NCBI RefSeq assembly: GCF_000165425.1
Contig: NW_001798967.1
Coordinates: 159,657-223,656, forward strand
Direction: 5' to 3'
DNA from: Paramecium tetraurelia
Taxonomy: Eukaryota; Ciliophora; Oligohymenophorea; Peniculida; Parameciidae
DNA length: 64,000 nt
Shown: positions 22,997 to 33,581 of the stretch, in pieces
Layout of the letters: each line of letters starts with the position of its first letter
How positions within the stretch are numbered: position 1 is the first letter of the stretch
Notes under the pieces: model-generated
What the model saw: only the letters and a program-made list of their open reading frames with translations
Databases searched by the model: none
Told to the model about the DNA's origin: nothing
Made by a program: the position numbers and the translations under genes

Positions 22997-23055
22997 GATA
23001 TCCTCCTAAGCCTAATTGGGCCTTTATTATTTCATTAATTTATTAAAATGAATAA

Positions 23056-24062
23056 TCAATATTTTTAATAAATTGTTTTAGAATGAATTCTGGGTTCTAT
23101 AGATGTGTGAACGATTTCCTCTCTAGATTTACAAACATCAAGAGTATGCTTTCTGTGGAATAATTCTACATTGAAAACAGGTTGTTAATTTTTGACTTTC
23201 CTTTTTCTGAGTATAAAATCATTTAGTTATTTACATTAATTTTAATGCTCATATTGCTTGTCTTATAAAGAAATACATACTTTTATTTTATGAAAGTAAT
23301 CAGATATGAGCAATTACTAATCATTTAGCTGATCTTATAACTATTAAATTAAAGTTTATTGCTTTTAAATGTCTAAACTCTAAGTTGCGTTGAATCTCTT
23401 GAGACATCTTTTTAGATTTTAATTTTCTTTTTTCAATTCAGTATTCTCCCCTGAAATCTCTTGAACTTTTACATCCCTATTATTAAATGCCATTATACTT
23501 GCTATTCTAACTTTTCCTTTAGTGTCTTTTCAGATTCTTGTAAACTAGAAATCAAACTGGAATGATCTGGAATCTTTGGCATAAATAGAAGATTGGAATC
23601 ATAATCATCTTATTGAATTTTTAAACCTAAATCCGCAGTATACAATTGCAGACAAACAAAGTAACTGCACAAACGATTCGCTTTTTATCTAAGCTTATTT
23701 GATAATGCTTTAAGTTGTGACAATTCTTATTCAAATTCAAATAGTAAGTCTTAATCTACATTAAGTTGTTTGCGAGGTAATTAGTGGTGTTCTTATGCTT
23801 TTAATTTAAACATTAACTACTAGATGATAGTTTCTTGCTCAAGGATTAGATCATTATTGGAATCAACTTGTTTTTGAAGAGCAATGATTCTGGTTTTCAA
23901 ATTTATAACCTCTGATTTATCTTTGATGAAGGATTCCTCGAGTTCATCTTAAACCTATGAAATCTAGAGTCTTATGGAATCCAAGAGCTAACTCTTTTTA
24001 AGTGTAAATTTGTTTTCTAAATAAACTTTATTCGATGCTTTGATTCTTTCTGCTTCTTACAT
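23056..24062 (-). CDS. Coiled-coil protein, function unknown
   Basis: About 320 residues. The frame starts at MQEAERIKASNKVYLENKFT (ATG 24060-24062). An in-frame ATG at 24081-24083 would add seven residues but would overlap the neighbour's start. Nearly the whole protein is helical with heptads (KSEVINLKTRIIALQKQVDS, LSQLKALSNKLRQKANRLC). A Cys/Tyr patch (CSYFVCLQLY) sits in the middle and an intron of uncertain limits near plus 23490-23520. C-terminus basic (RKRKVKNQQPVFNVELFH). No assignable family. Confidence 0.55.
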
Positions 24063-24081
24063 TTTTTAATCAATTTAATTC
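24063..24081. promoter_or_regulatory. 19-base spacer between two divergent start codons
   Basis: Start codons of the minus-strand coiled-coil gene (24060-24062) and of ZC3H15 (24082-24084) face each other across 19 bases of nearly pure A/T. If the alternative upstream ATG of the coiled-coil gene is used, the two start codons overlap in the palindrome CATG (24081-24084). Confidence 0.4.
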
Positions 24082-25246
24082 ATGAGTAAAAAAGCCGAAA
24101 AAAAGAAATAAGAAAAAATAATCGCAGACAGAACATTTGGACTGAAAAATAAAAATAAGAGCAAACAAGTTTAAAAGTATGTGAGATAAAAGTGATTTTT
24201 AGTTTCTGTAAAGGAGTTGCTCAATAAGTTAAACATAGTGGTGTTTCATTATCAAAATTGTAGACAGAAGAATTTGAGAAGAAGAAACTCGAAAAATAAT
24301 TAGAGGAAGATGAAAGGTTGATTCAATCTTTGTATAAAACAGTTGAATAAGTGAAAGAAGATGAGTCTGAAGAAGAGGTTGATCCCAAATCAATATTATG
24401 CGAATATTATAAATAAGGTAAATAGTAAGGAAATGGGTAGGTCTTTGTTAAAAGGGTAAGAAGTGTATGTACTCTCATGATATGAGTCTAGAATAAAAGA
24501 CAGCAATTCTTGATTTATATACTGATTAAAGATAATAATTGACAGAAGAATGGGATACTTGTTAAACTTGGGATGAAAAGACCTTGAAAGATGTAATTGA
24601 AGCCAATGAAAAGACATATAAAAGGTATCTATTTCATTTAAATAACATAGTTAAATTCCATCAGCAAAAGTGTGTGATTTCTTTTTGGATGCTTTGGAAA
24701 AAGGCAAATATGGTTGGAGATGGGTTTGTCCTAATGGTATGACATGCCATTATAAACATTGTTTACCATAAGGATATGTTTTCAGAAGGAAAGAAGAAGT
24801 TAAATAAAAATATGATGGTGATATTGAAGAAGAAATAGATGAGGAAATTTAGAAGTTATAAAAAGGAGGAACTAAGATTACTAAGGATGTTTTTGAAAAG
24901 TGGAAGATAGAAAGAGCTGAGAAAAAAAAGTAAGAGGCTGAAAAATAAAAGTTGGAAGAATAAAAGAAGAAAGGTTTAAATTAATTATTTAAACTTAGGT
25001 GCCAAATAGACAGGAGGAAGTGCCTAAATGACAGGAAGAGCTCTCTTTGTTTATGATCCAAGTTTATTCGTAGATGATGATGAGGCTGAAAATAAATATG
25101 AAAGAGAAGAATAAATTGATGAAGATGAGTAAGAAGAAGAAGATGAGGAGGATAATGAAAATAAATAAAAACTATATGAAGGGGATGATAATCAACAACA
25201 AGATGAAGATGAAGAAGATTAATAATTTAAGTAACAATAATCATGA
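24082..25246 (+). CDS. ZC3H15: ZC3H15 (DFRP1-like) zinc-finger protein
   Basis: N-terminus [20 protein letters not shown] with NKNKSKQVQ is the ZC3H15/Tma46 signature. Two CCCH fingers follow: C-x7-C-x5-C-x3-H ([19 protein letters not shown]) and a second with [18 protein letters not shown]. Then comes the region [18 protein letters not shown] that in homologues binds the DRG1 GTPase, and an acidic, Gln-rich tail ending at TGA 25244-25246. ZC3H15/Tma46 stabilises DRG1/Rbg1, a GTPase acting on ribosomes. Introns needed: 24177-24202 (26 bases), one inside the first finger, one after KTYKR, and one (25 bases) before the GAKQTGG segment. Length (about 350 residues) is close to family size. Confidence 0.88.
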
Positions 25247-25398
25247 TATATGTTTATTGCAGCATATCATTTCTATATTATTATCATAATTCTGTCTTAC
25301 ATTTAAATTGTCTTATAAAATTAATTAATAATTTCCTACATCTATAATAAAGATTAATCCTATATTAAATCAAGCAATATTCAAAAATTATTTATGTA

Positions 25399-26832
25399 TC
25401 ATCGTTCATCGCAAATACTATCTTCTTTCACATCAAATCCAATACATTATTGCTATTACAAAGGCTGAGAGTTATTTAAAATAATATCACTAGCCATAAG
25501 TTCGTCATGAGTAACGAATGATTCTTATACTTCCTGCTATTCAAATTGTTATTTCGTTTAGTTTAATGTCAGTGTGATATTATCAGGATGTTTGTAACTT
25601 GACTTTTAATTTTACTTCTTTTTCTTGGTGCATTAAAGTAAGACTCTTCCAGTTTAGAATAAGACATTAGGTTGGGTTCCTTCATCAGGTATTCTCAGTA
25701 TATCTTGATCTTGGGCCAGAACCAGAGTACCAAATTTGCTTTTGTTGTCTTGAACTCTTATTATGTAATCTGGAGTTTCTGGACTATGTTTGCTTGTAGG
25801 GATCAATTTAAGAATAGCATGTGCCCTTGATACAGATATGTCCCTTAATTTGATATCACAATCTGGAATCCTACCCTAGAAAATTACTATTTTAAAATAC
25901 TATTTTTAATTCAGTTTTTTCACCGATCTCTACTACATAGATCATAGCCTCTTTTGTTTTATCGTCATTTGTGATTTTGAAAGTGATATAAGATGATTTT
26001 GGTTTTGGCAATTTAAGAACCGAATATGTCTTATCTTAAAATTTGTAAGTGTTCCTAAATGTAGCCTTGCAAATTTCACAATCCAATCTCTTCCACAGAT
26101 ATTATATAGAATGCTCTCCTTGTTTAATTTTCAATTGTATTCCCACCCATCTTTACAGACACTCCAAATGTATGTATTTAACTGATCCTCCACACTTACA
26201 AGGTCTTATCAAAGGATTTGTTTCAGTTGCTCTACTTGAAAAGCAAATCCTACAGTTAAACACATCGTTTATTGTTTAAACTTCGTCTTCCTATTCATCT
26301 TAATATTGTGTTGCTTCATCACATGGCGCCATAAATGCATATTCCAACAATTACATTCTCACTCTTCCTAATTTTATAATGTCTCCTATTTTTAAATCTC
26401 TATGCTAAATATATAATTAAATTAATACATCGATGGATGAAAATTAATTGCTTTCTAATTTCAATACTGCCCATAATTTATGATCTTGCTATTGAGATAT
26501 ACAGTTAATATAAGCTTCCTGTTCATTCAAAGTGATATTCACCAATTCAATCTAATTCCGAGCCCATTCAGTTTAGGTTAATGCCAGTAGTTCTTTGTCC
26601 ACTATTGCTATTTAAGCTAAAGATGTAATTCTAAACAAAATACATGAAAAATCAACTTCGATTTCTTTTACAAAATATGAATTGGAGTCAAAGTCGAATA
26701 AATTATGTTAATTCTTTGGCCAAATTACTGCTACAATATGAACTCTATATTAGTGACATTTACCTACTTATAAGGCATTAAAGTTCTATTAATCTCGTAT
26801 CTTTTTATTTTTGTTGATGTGCAAGCTCCCAT
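25399..26832 (-). CDS. MGAC-start RING-CH (RINGv) plus FHA domain protein
   Basis: About 460 residues. MGACTSTK at the N-terminus is a myristoylation/palmitoylation signal. A RING-CH finger occupies the middle: NCRICFSSRATETNPLIRPC, KCGGSVKYIHLECLQRWVG and DCEICKATF (C4HC3 spacing). About 60 residues later an FHA domain follows: GRIPDCDIKLRDISVSRAHA, with the Gly-Arg, Ser-Arg and His residues that bind phosphothreonine; the later NKSKFGTLVL is the 'N..GT' strand. So this is a probable membrane-tethered E3 ligase recruited to phosphorylated partners. A 25-base intron (GTATTTTAAAA...TTCTAG) lies just before the FHA domain. Tail Gln-rich; stop TGA 25399-25401. Confidence 0.85.
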
Positions 26833-27465
26833 AAATAATTTATTTTTATTTATTAAATATTATTTTCTTATTTAATATGAATCTAATTAATAATGACGGA
26901 TTAAATTGGATTTCCTAAAATAGTTTCCAATTAATTTCCCCCAAGTGATAATTTAATTTAACTCTTCAACTTTATAAGTTCATCTTTATATTCAACTACA
27001 TTAAAATGGAAGAAAAATATGAATCATTCAACAACTAAGCAATATACTAATTAGGAATGCTTATAATTTAATTTTATCAAACTATGGATAATTATTTCCA
27101 TCATTCTTTTTAAAAAATATACTATAAAATTATTTGAATTTAATAATAAAATAATGAAATATAAATCAATCTCAAATCCATAAACTACTTTTAGAAATAT
27201 ATTAATTGGTATTAATACTAAGAGTATAAAGTATTGTTTACTCTAATGTTAATATATACATCAATAATTAATTAAGGCGCGTATTTGAAGGTATTTTTAT
27301 TAACAAATATTTCTAAAAAAATGTTTATATATATAGATTTCAGAAATGTTTAAGAGGCAAATTCATAGTTTATTTAAACAATTTTAAATTATCAAATTGT
27401 TGTATATTGGTTGTTAATTTATATTATAAATTACTATATTTTAGAAATAATAAATTAAATTTAAA
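26833..27465. other. Intergenic between divergent genes
   Basis: AT-rich upstream region shared by the RINGv-FHA gene (minus) and the gene at 27466 (plus). Nothing else seen. Confidence 0.5.
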
Positions 27466-29050
27466 ATGTCCTTGGAACGAATGAGAAAGAGTATTCAAAT
27501 AATCTTTGGAATTGATAAGAATAAAACGACTAGAGAACCGTTAATTCAAGAGAGAATTTAGCAAGAATTTTTATTTGATTCAAAAATGAATGAGTAACAT
27601 CAAAATAAATTCTCAATGATGAATCAATAAAGGAAGAGATCTAACTAATATTATTATGCTTTAGATAGATTGAGGACATTTTATTAAAATAAAGCCTAAA
27701 ATAATGAATATGAACAAATTCCTGTCATCACATATCTTGGAGATAATACAGAAGTAATTGGGTTATTTCAAGTAATAGAAAAAACTAAATTTGAATATGA
27801 ATCATGCTAGATGGAATTAGTAAGATCGATTTCATGATAATGACAGCTCCAATTATAGTTCATAGTTTGGTGAAAAATTAGTTCAAAAAAGTTCTAATCT
27901 AATGGCTAGCGTGAGCAAACAGGATTTTAAGCCTTACTATGTTCAAGAGTAATATCGAGATAATAGTAATAACTAATAATAGTCGATATCTTAATAGCAT
28001 CAAAATAATCTATTGTAGTCTCAAAGACAATAAACAATTTTTGGCGGAAACAGGTCCAAAGTTCATTTTTTCAGGGAAGACAAATAATCAAGATCTAAAA
28101 GCAGTAAACCAGAATCTAACTTTAAAAGATTAGGAGGAATATTGGAGGATGACTTTTTCATTCCTTCTTTTTTAAAAGATCAAGATGCTCAAGATAAAAA
28201 GTAGAACCAAAAAGAGGTTTAATCTAATAATAAGTTTATAGGGATTTAACCATATAATACCACCAATTTAAATAAAATCAATGCTGCAGAATCTTAAATA
28301 TAATTAAGTGGATTTCAGCAGGATTTTAATGAATTTCATGCTTTAAATCAAGCTGATAAATTAAGAGAAAATGATCAAATTAGTAAAAAACCAATAACAC
28401 ATAAAAAATCGAATTAAATTAAGTTTTGGGAAAAAGATTCAAATAATGAGAAAAATCCCTTCATCATTTAAACTGATGAGACACCTCATTGGGAAAATAG
28501 ATTTAAACCTCCTTGGCAAATTTCAAATCCAATGCAAAGTGTCTACAATGAGTTTGATGCATTTGATAAATCTGAAAATCTATCAGCCAAAGATTATGAA
28601 TAACAATAAGAAATTCAAGAACTAAAATCATAGGCCTCATTTGAATAGCAAGTAAATATTTCCTTTGGGGGCTGCGATATCAATTTGTCTGATGATCATA
28701 AGGATGAATCTATTGAAAGAAAACCTCCAAAGAACTCCTTAATTTTTGACACTTTTGTTAATCCGAAGTTTAATTTTGAAAATCAAACTCCTTTATCAAA
28801 GGAAAAGGCTATTAACATATAAAAACTATAAGATTTTTCAGAATAAACACCTGTATTTAAATAACAGGAGGAAAATAAATAAACTTTTAACTAATAAAAA
28901 AATAATAAAATTTAAGGTGATTAATAAATGATGTTGATGAATAAAAATGGTAAGGAAGATATTTAAAAAAATCTGGCAAATGAATTTAATGCCTAAGAAA
29001 ACTAATCTCCAAAAAGATCTAAAAATAACTAATTATAAGTAATTCAATGA
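27466..29050 (+). CDS. Hypothetical Gln/Asn/Lys-rich protein (~510 aa)
   Basis: Starts MSLERMRKSIQIIFGIDKNK and runs to TGA 29048-29050. An intron of about 27 bases (GTAAGATCGATTTC...TGACAG) near 27817-27843 removes the only early TGA. The protein is low-complexity and hydrophilic throughout, with short aromatic motifs: TPHWENRFKPPWQISNPMQS and NPKFNFENQTPLSKE. Such Phe/Pro-containing short motifs in disordered chains often serve as docking sites, but no family is recognised. No membrane segment. It faces the next gene tail to tail. Confidence 0.55.
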
Positions 29051-29092
29051 TCATGTGTTTTGAATGTAAATAGTAAATTTGTATTATTACTA

Positions 29093-29856
29093 TCAGTATG
29101 ATGTGATCTTTTCTTTTGTTACCATTATTCTAATTCCAATATTCTTTAATCTTTCCTGGATGTCTATCTCTCAAATTATCTTTTGAGTCTAGTTTCTTAT
29201 TCCTCCAATTCAAACTCTATATATAAATTTAAATTATACACATTTATTATTTTTAATCATTTAACTACTTTTAGAGAATATCTTAAAATAGTTTTTATTA
29301 TTCTTTTAGATCAATTTCTAATTTTTGCACTTAGGACTCTAAAGATTATATTTAGATTTTATCATTTTAAGAGGCTCTGAATTTATTTGAAGATTTACTT
29401 TCTTAATTGGTTGTTTTCCTCTTCTAATATCTTGATTTTATTTCCATAATGTTATTCGATAGTTTTAAGTCTTTCTACAATGTTGATTGAGGTGCTTCCT
29501 TGATTTGGGGATGGCATTCCTGAATGAATAGGACTATTAACAACAATAGATTATTGTTAGGGCTAGAATTTTTCAAAAGTTTGGGTCTTAATCTATTGTC
29601 TGCTTCTGCAAATTCTATAGGAGTTATTATTTTCTATAATATCTGACTTTTTTAATTAAGAATTTTCCATATTTGACACAGGTGTATATTGGTAATTGTT
29701 TAGAATCTCATCCTATTATTTCGTGGGCTCGTCTGAGTTTATAATGGATTTGGGTTGTGTTCTTTTAATTGTGTTAATATTTGACTCTTTAAGTAATTTT
29801 AGAATTGTTTCATCAAATTTGTTTAGATATGTATTCACCTATTCTAACTTCTTCAT
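29093..29856 (-). CDS. Hypothetical coiled-coil protein (~240 aa)
   Basis: Starts MKKLEQVNTYLNKFDETILK (ATG 29854-29856). A Ser/Asn/Pro-rich linker (VVNSPIHSGMPSPNQGSTS) is followed by a clear coiled coil (ERLKTIEQHYGNKIKILEEE) that continues past a 22-base intron (GTAAATCTTCAA...ATTCAG). The C-terminus is basic and aromatic (NLRDRHPGKIKEYWNQ). The exact stop is uncertain: the frame reaching TGA at 29093-29095 requires one more small intron. Function unknown. Confidence 0.45.
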
Positions 29857-29885
29857 TTAAATTATTAATATATATTTAATTGATA

Positions 29886-30431
29886 TCATTTTTCATTATT
29901 AGCTTCTTGAGTAGGTTTATCATTCTTTGTTTAATCACCTTTCTTCCAATAATTATCTAATGCCTATTCCATTTTTGATTTCCCTAAATAATACAACATG
30001 TGGTATACTTTGTATATCTTTGGCTATCTTATAAACATCTGAGTTAATTCTATTCTTTCTGCCAGTTTTGATGAACCTTTACTACTTTTCACCCTATCCA
30101 ATTAAAATAAGATTTACATTCTAATTATTTTATTTGAACCCAAATCTTCTTCTTCGCTATGTATTTTGTTATTTAAATCCTTATCCTTTATTAATTTCCT
30201 CTTCCTCTTTTAAGGTCTTCCTCCTCTGTTTTGATTTCTTGGCCTATTGTAACCTGAATTAGAATTTTAATTAGATGGTCTTCTAAACTAAGTATTTTTA
30301 AAATTTCCTTGTTGATTGTTAGATCTGTTATTATTATTTCTGTTGCCTCTGAAAGTTTGATTTCCACCTCTAAATGATCTTCCATTGGTTTGTCCTCCTC
30401 TTTTATTCGAACCACCTCTAAATTATCTCAT
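29886..30431 (-). CDS. RGG/RG-rich putative RNA-binding protein
   Basis: 181 residues, no intron, ATG 30429-30431, TGA 29886-29888. Residues 1-75 are an RG/RGG/FRG-type box: FRGGSNKRGGQTNGRSFRGG, FRGNRNNNN, then NRPRNQNRGGRPQKRKRK. This composition binds RNA and is a substrate for arginine methylation in other eukaryotes. A nuclear-localisation-like PQKRKRKLIKDKD follows, then a folded-looking C-terminal half (LAERIELTQMFIRQPKIYKV, HMLYYLGKSKMEQALDNYW). No family name can be given with confidence. Confidence 0.65.
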
Positions 30432-30537
30432 CTAAATAAATTATAGAAATCAATATATTGATTTTCAAAACTATATATACATCAGTTATATGATATTTGT
30501 TAGAATAACATATGAAAATAACAGACATTCATAAAAA

Positions 30538-31050
30538 TCATAATTTAAACTTCTCCAATTGTTCCACCATCTACTATGTATCAGTGACTGAAGATTTAAG
30601 CTTCATGATCCAATAACTTAAAAAACTTTGCAATTCACATTTCATCTAACAAAATCTTTACTCGTAATTTTCATCTGGTTTTATCTTCTTTTTTTGAGTT
30701 TCATTCATCAATTCCTATGGCTAAGCCTTTTTTATGATCTTGATTTCCAAAGTTTATTTAACTGGTTGTTCTGCACTTGGCTAAACCTATGTCTGAGTTG
30801 GAGTTGTATTTTAAGTGTTTTTATCACCCTATTAGGTTTGGGAACTCTACTGTTATTCAGAATCATTCTTTATTTATGAATTAGGAGAGGTTGAAGCTAT
30901 TTAATTGTTGTTGTTGGCTACTCTTTTGTTCTCATCAATTATTTATAGCAACTACCTCATTTTTTCACTTTCTGATCTAAACACCATCTAAGGCTTCTGT
31001 TTTTTACAATAAGCTCTCTTTATTGCTTTTTTAGGTTAATTCTAGTCCAT
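30538..31050 (-). CDS. Hypothetical Gln/Lys-rich protein (170 aa)
   Basis: Uninterrupted frame MDQNQPKKAIKRAYCKKQKP to TGA 30538-30540. The N-terminus is strongly basic, the centre Thr/Gln-rich (NTQNTTPTQTQVQPSAEQP), and the C-terminus a short amphipathic helix (CELQSFLSYWIMKLKSSV). No domain recognised. It lies 107 bases downstream of the preceding RGG gene's start, in the same orientation. Confidence 0.5.
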
Positions 31051-31369
31051 ATTTTGTAAAATAGGCTATTAAACTACTTAAATAATATTTCCTGGAATCT
31101 TGAAAGCTTAAATTGAAAAGGTAAAATAAAACAATGCTTTGTAATATGCCTTTATTTAATATTCAAAAATATATGTATTAATTGCCCTATATTTTTGATT
31201 ATTATAAATGCGAATTATAATCTAATCATTCAATTTTTATAATAAACATATATCAATTTAAAATCTATCTAGGGGTGTTTAGGATGTTCAATTTTGCCAA
31301 AAGGAGATTTTTTTAATTTGCATCAACATGCACAGTTGTATTTCTATTAGCCAATAAACTCACAATTAA
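31051..31369. other. Intergenic, AT-rich
   Basis: Between two minus-strand genes; upstream region of the 170-residue gene. No additional feature seen. Confidence 0.45.
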
Positions 31370-32594
31370 ATTTCTAGTTATAGAGTGAAATTGTACTTGC
31401 TCGATTGATTTACATGGAATGTATTTGCTTTCAAAGATTTCTTTTAGTTAAATCGTTATTTTTGCAATTAGACATTTCTTGTTGTCGTTGGCGATTCAAT
31501 GTTTTTTTAGAGACTCCTTAAAGATGTGTTACTAGTAATCGCCTTCGCTTTCATTTTGTTTTTTAATTCTAATTTTACCTTTACTCTTTATTTTACTATA
31601 AATTAATAATAATTATGTTTACATAAACTTAAAATCTGGGCATGAGCAGTTTTGGATGTCTTGTTTCTAGAAGTCCAACAGTTTTAGTTGAAATTTTAAG
31701 TTTTGAAGGAATCGCTCTTGTCTTACTTTTATTTATAGTTCCTTTGAGTTTGACTGGTTGCTTTTTATTAATTTATTATTAAGTTGATTTTTTTAAGTTT
31801 CTCTGAGTTTATGAATTACTATAATCTTTGTTCATTCAGAATAAATTGTTGATTTTTGATTATTTATTATAAGTTTGGTTGCTTTCTCATTGGATTAGCA
31901 TTTAAAGCAGAAATAATTTCATTAATTTCACTTTGCTAAGTTTGTGTCCTTTATTTTAACTCTGTATTCAATTCATCCAAAACATTTCCAACTACTTAAC
32001 CTGATTCCTAAGATGATTTGGGAGTGCTTTAGGATTCTTAAGGTTGTTCTCCCACAATACCTTTTGGAGTTCTATTGGGGTTTTGTTGGTTTTCCAATTC
32101 AATGAGATGTTGTATTTTATAGTATTCCAATTTCCTTCTTTGATTGTAAAATTCGTTTAGGATGGAAACTATTTATTCATTAACGGCCCACCTTGGAATA
32201 TCCTTATGGAACTGCAAAGGTTATGAATTATGTATACTCTATAAAATTCAACCAAAATCTTGATTTTCTTTGGATATGATTATAACGAGTAGAGCTTTTT
32301 GCATTGTTCCACTTCTTAATCATATTATTCTAAATCCTTGTCAAAATTGAAAATATTATACTTTAAACCAAATTGTAGCCTTTGTTGGTTAGTTGAGTAT
32401 CAAATCATTAATTACCTTGGTGTAATAATAGTTTTGAGATTCAGCATATTTATTATAAAGGGATGAAGTGATTCTTTATGATAGAGAGACTTTCTTAAAT
32501 AATAATCTAACAATGCTCTACCTTTCATTCTAATTTTGTCTTGATTCGCCCCATACAGTACCTTTCTGCTTGGAATACAAATAAGGCATTCCAT
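31370..32594 (-). CDS. Hypothetical protein with conserved-looking N-terminal helical region
   Basis: About 380 residues. ATG 32592-32594 (MECLICIPSRK), then a 32-base intron, a 26-base intron after IWFK and a 26-base intron (GTATACATAATT...TTGCAG) after VEFYR. With these the N-terminal part reads SYPKKIKILVEFYRF, HKDIPRWAVNEQIVSILNEF, YNQRRKLEYYKIQHLI: a pattern (short YKFH.DIPR followed by YH..R.LEY) that I recall in many unnamed Paramecium proteins. The rest is Gln/Ser/Asn-rich and disordered (SQSTPKSSQESGQVV), with a basic end. Stop TGA 31370-31372. Function unknown. Confidence 0.5.
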
Positions 32595-33581
32595 TTTGAA
32601 ATAAAATAAATTTAAATTAAATCAAATAACTTGCATAAAACGATAAGGGTAAATGAGTTAACAATTAAACTTAATGTGAAATTAAATTATTAAAAAAACA
32701 TAATTATATACACAAGATGAAGTTAAATATAAGAAAGCTTAAATATGTGTAATATCATTATAAAGTTAATTTTGATTTCTGAATAATAATAATAATATAA
32801 TAAAGGAAATTTAGTAATAAATTTATGAATTAATATAGGATAGTCTAATTTTTTATTCGTTTAATATGTTTTTATGTATCATTAGCTAAGAAGAGATGTC
32901 TAAACTAAATTGAAAGCAATGATAGAATAGAATAAGTTTATAATCCTTATTTTATATTATATAGATACTTTTAGAATACTGATATCTTATTAAATAATTA
33001 AAACTATGTGAGATTATTGCATTAAAGTTCACACAATCATCATTAGTTAAATGATTTAATAATTGAGATTGAGAACTGAATTAGTTTATATTGAGTGGAA
33101 ATAAGTGAAGGAATTAAAAACTGTAAATAAAAGTAAACCCACCTAATAAAACAAATTAATCAATTGAAATTAATTTACACTAAGTGTCAGTCTTTTTTAT
33201 AAAAGCAGATTAGTTTATTTACTATATAAGGAATGAATTTAAGAACTTTAATTAAATAAATTTGCAAATACTAGAATATAGAGATTAGAATTGATACATA
33301 AAAAGTCTATCACTATCAAAGTAGAACTATAAGATGATGATAAAGTTAATTAAATAAATTTATTACAAACGTATTATTTAATTAATGAATAATGATATAA
33401 GATAATTTATAAAGTGTTCTTAATGCGATGGAGACAAATAAATTTAGTGACATTATTCTTAACTATAATTTGAAGATAGACTATCATCTAAGTGGAAGAT
33501 AACATTTATATTAATAAATATTGAAAATGTTTTATATAGAATTCTCGCGATTGAGTAAATAATGAATATAAATAATATTAT
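32595..33581. other. Long AT-rich intergenic region
   Basis: Nearly 1 kb shared as upstream region by a minus-strand and a plus-strand gene. No coding bias, tRNA or repeat noticed. Confidence 0.5.

Noticed and set aside
24396-24617. Minus-strand 73-codon ORF
   Set aside because: Antisense to the CCCH finger region of ZC3H15, which is the clearly conserved reading.
26049-26279. Plus-strand 76-codon ORF
   Set aside because: Antisense to the RING-CH finger of the minus-strand RINGv-FHA gene.
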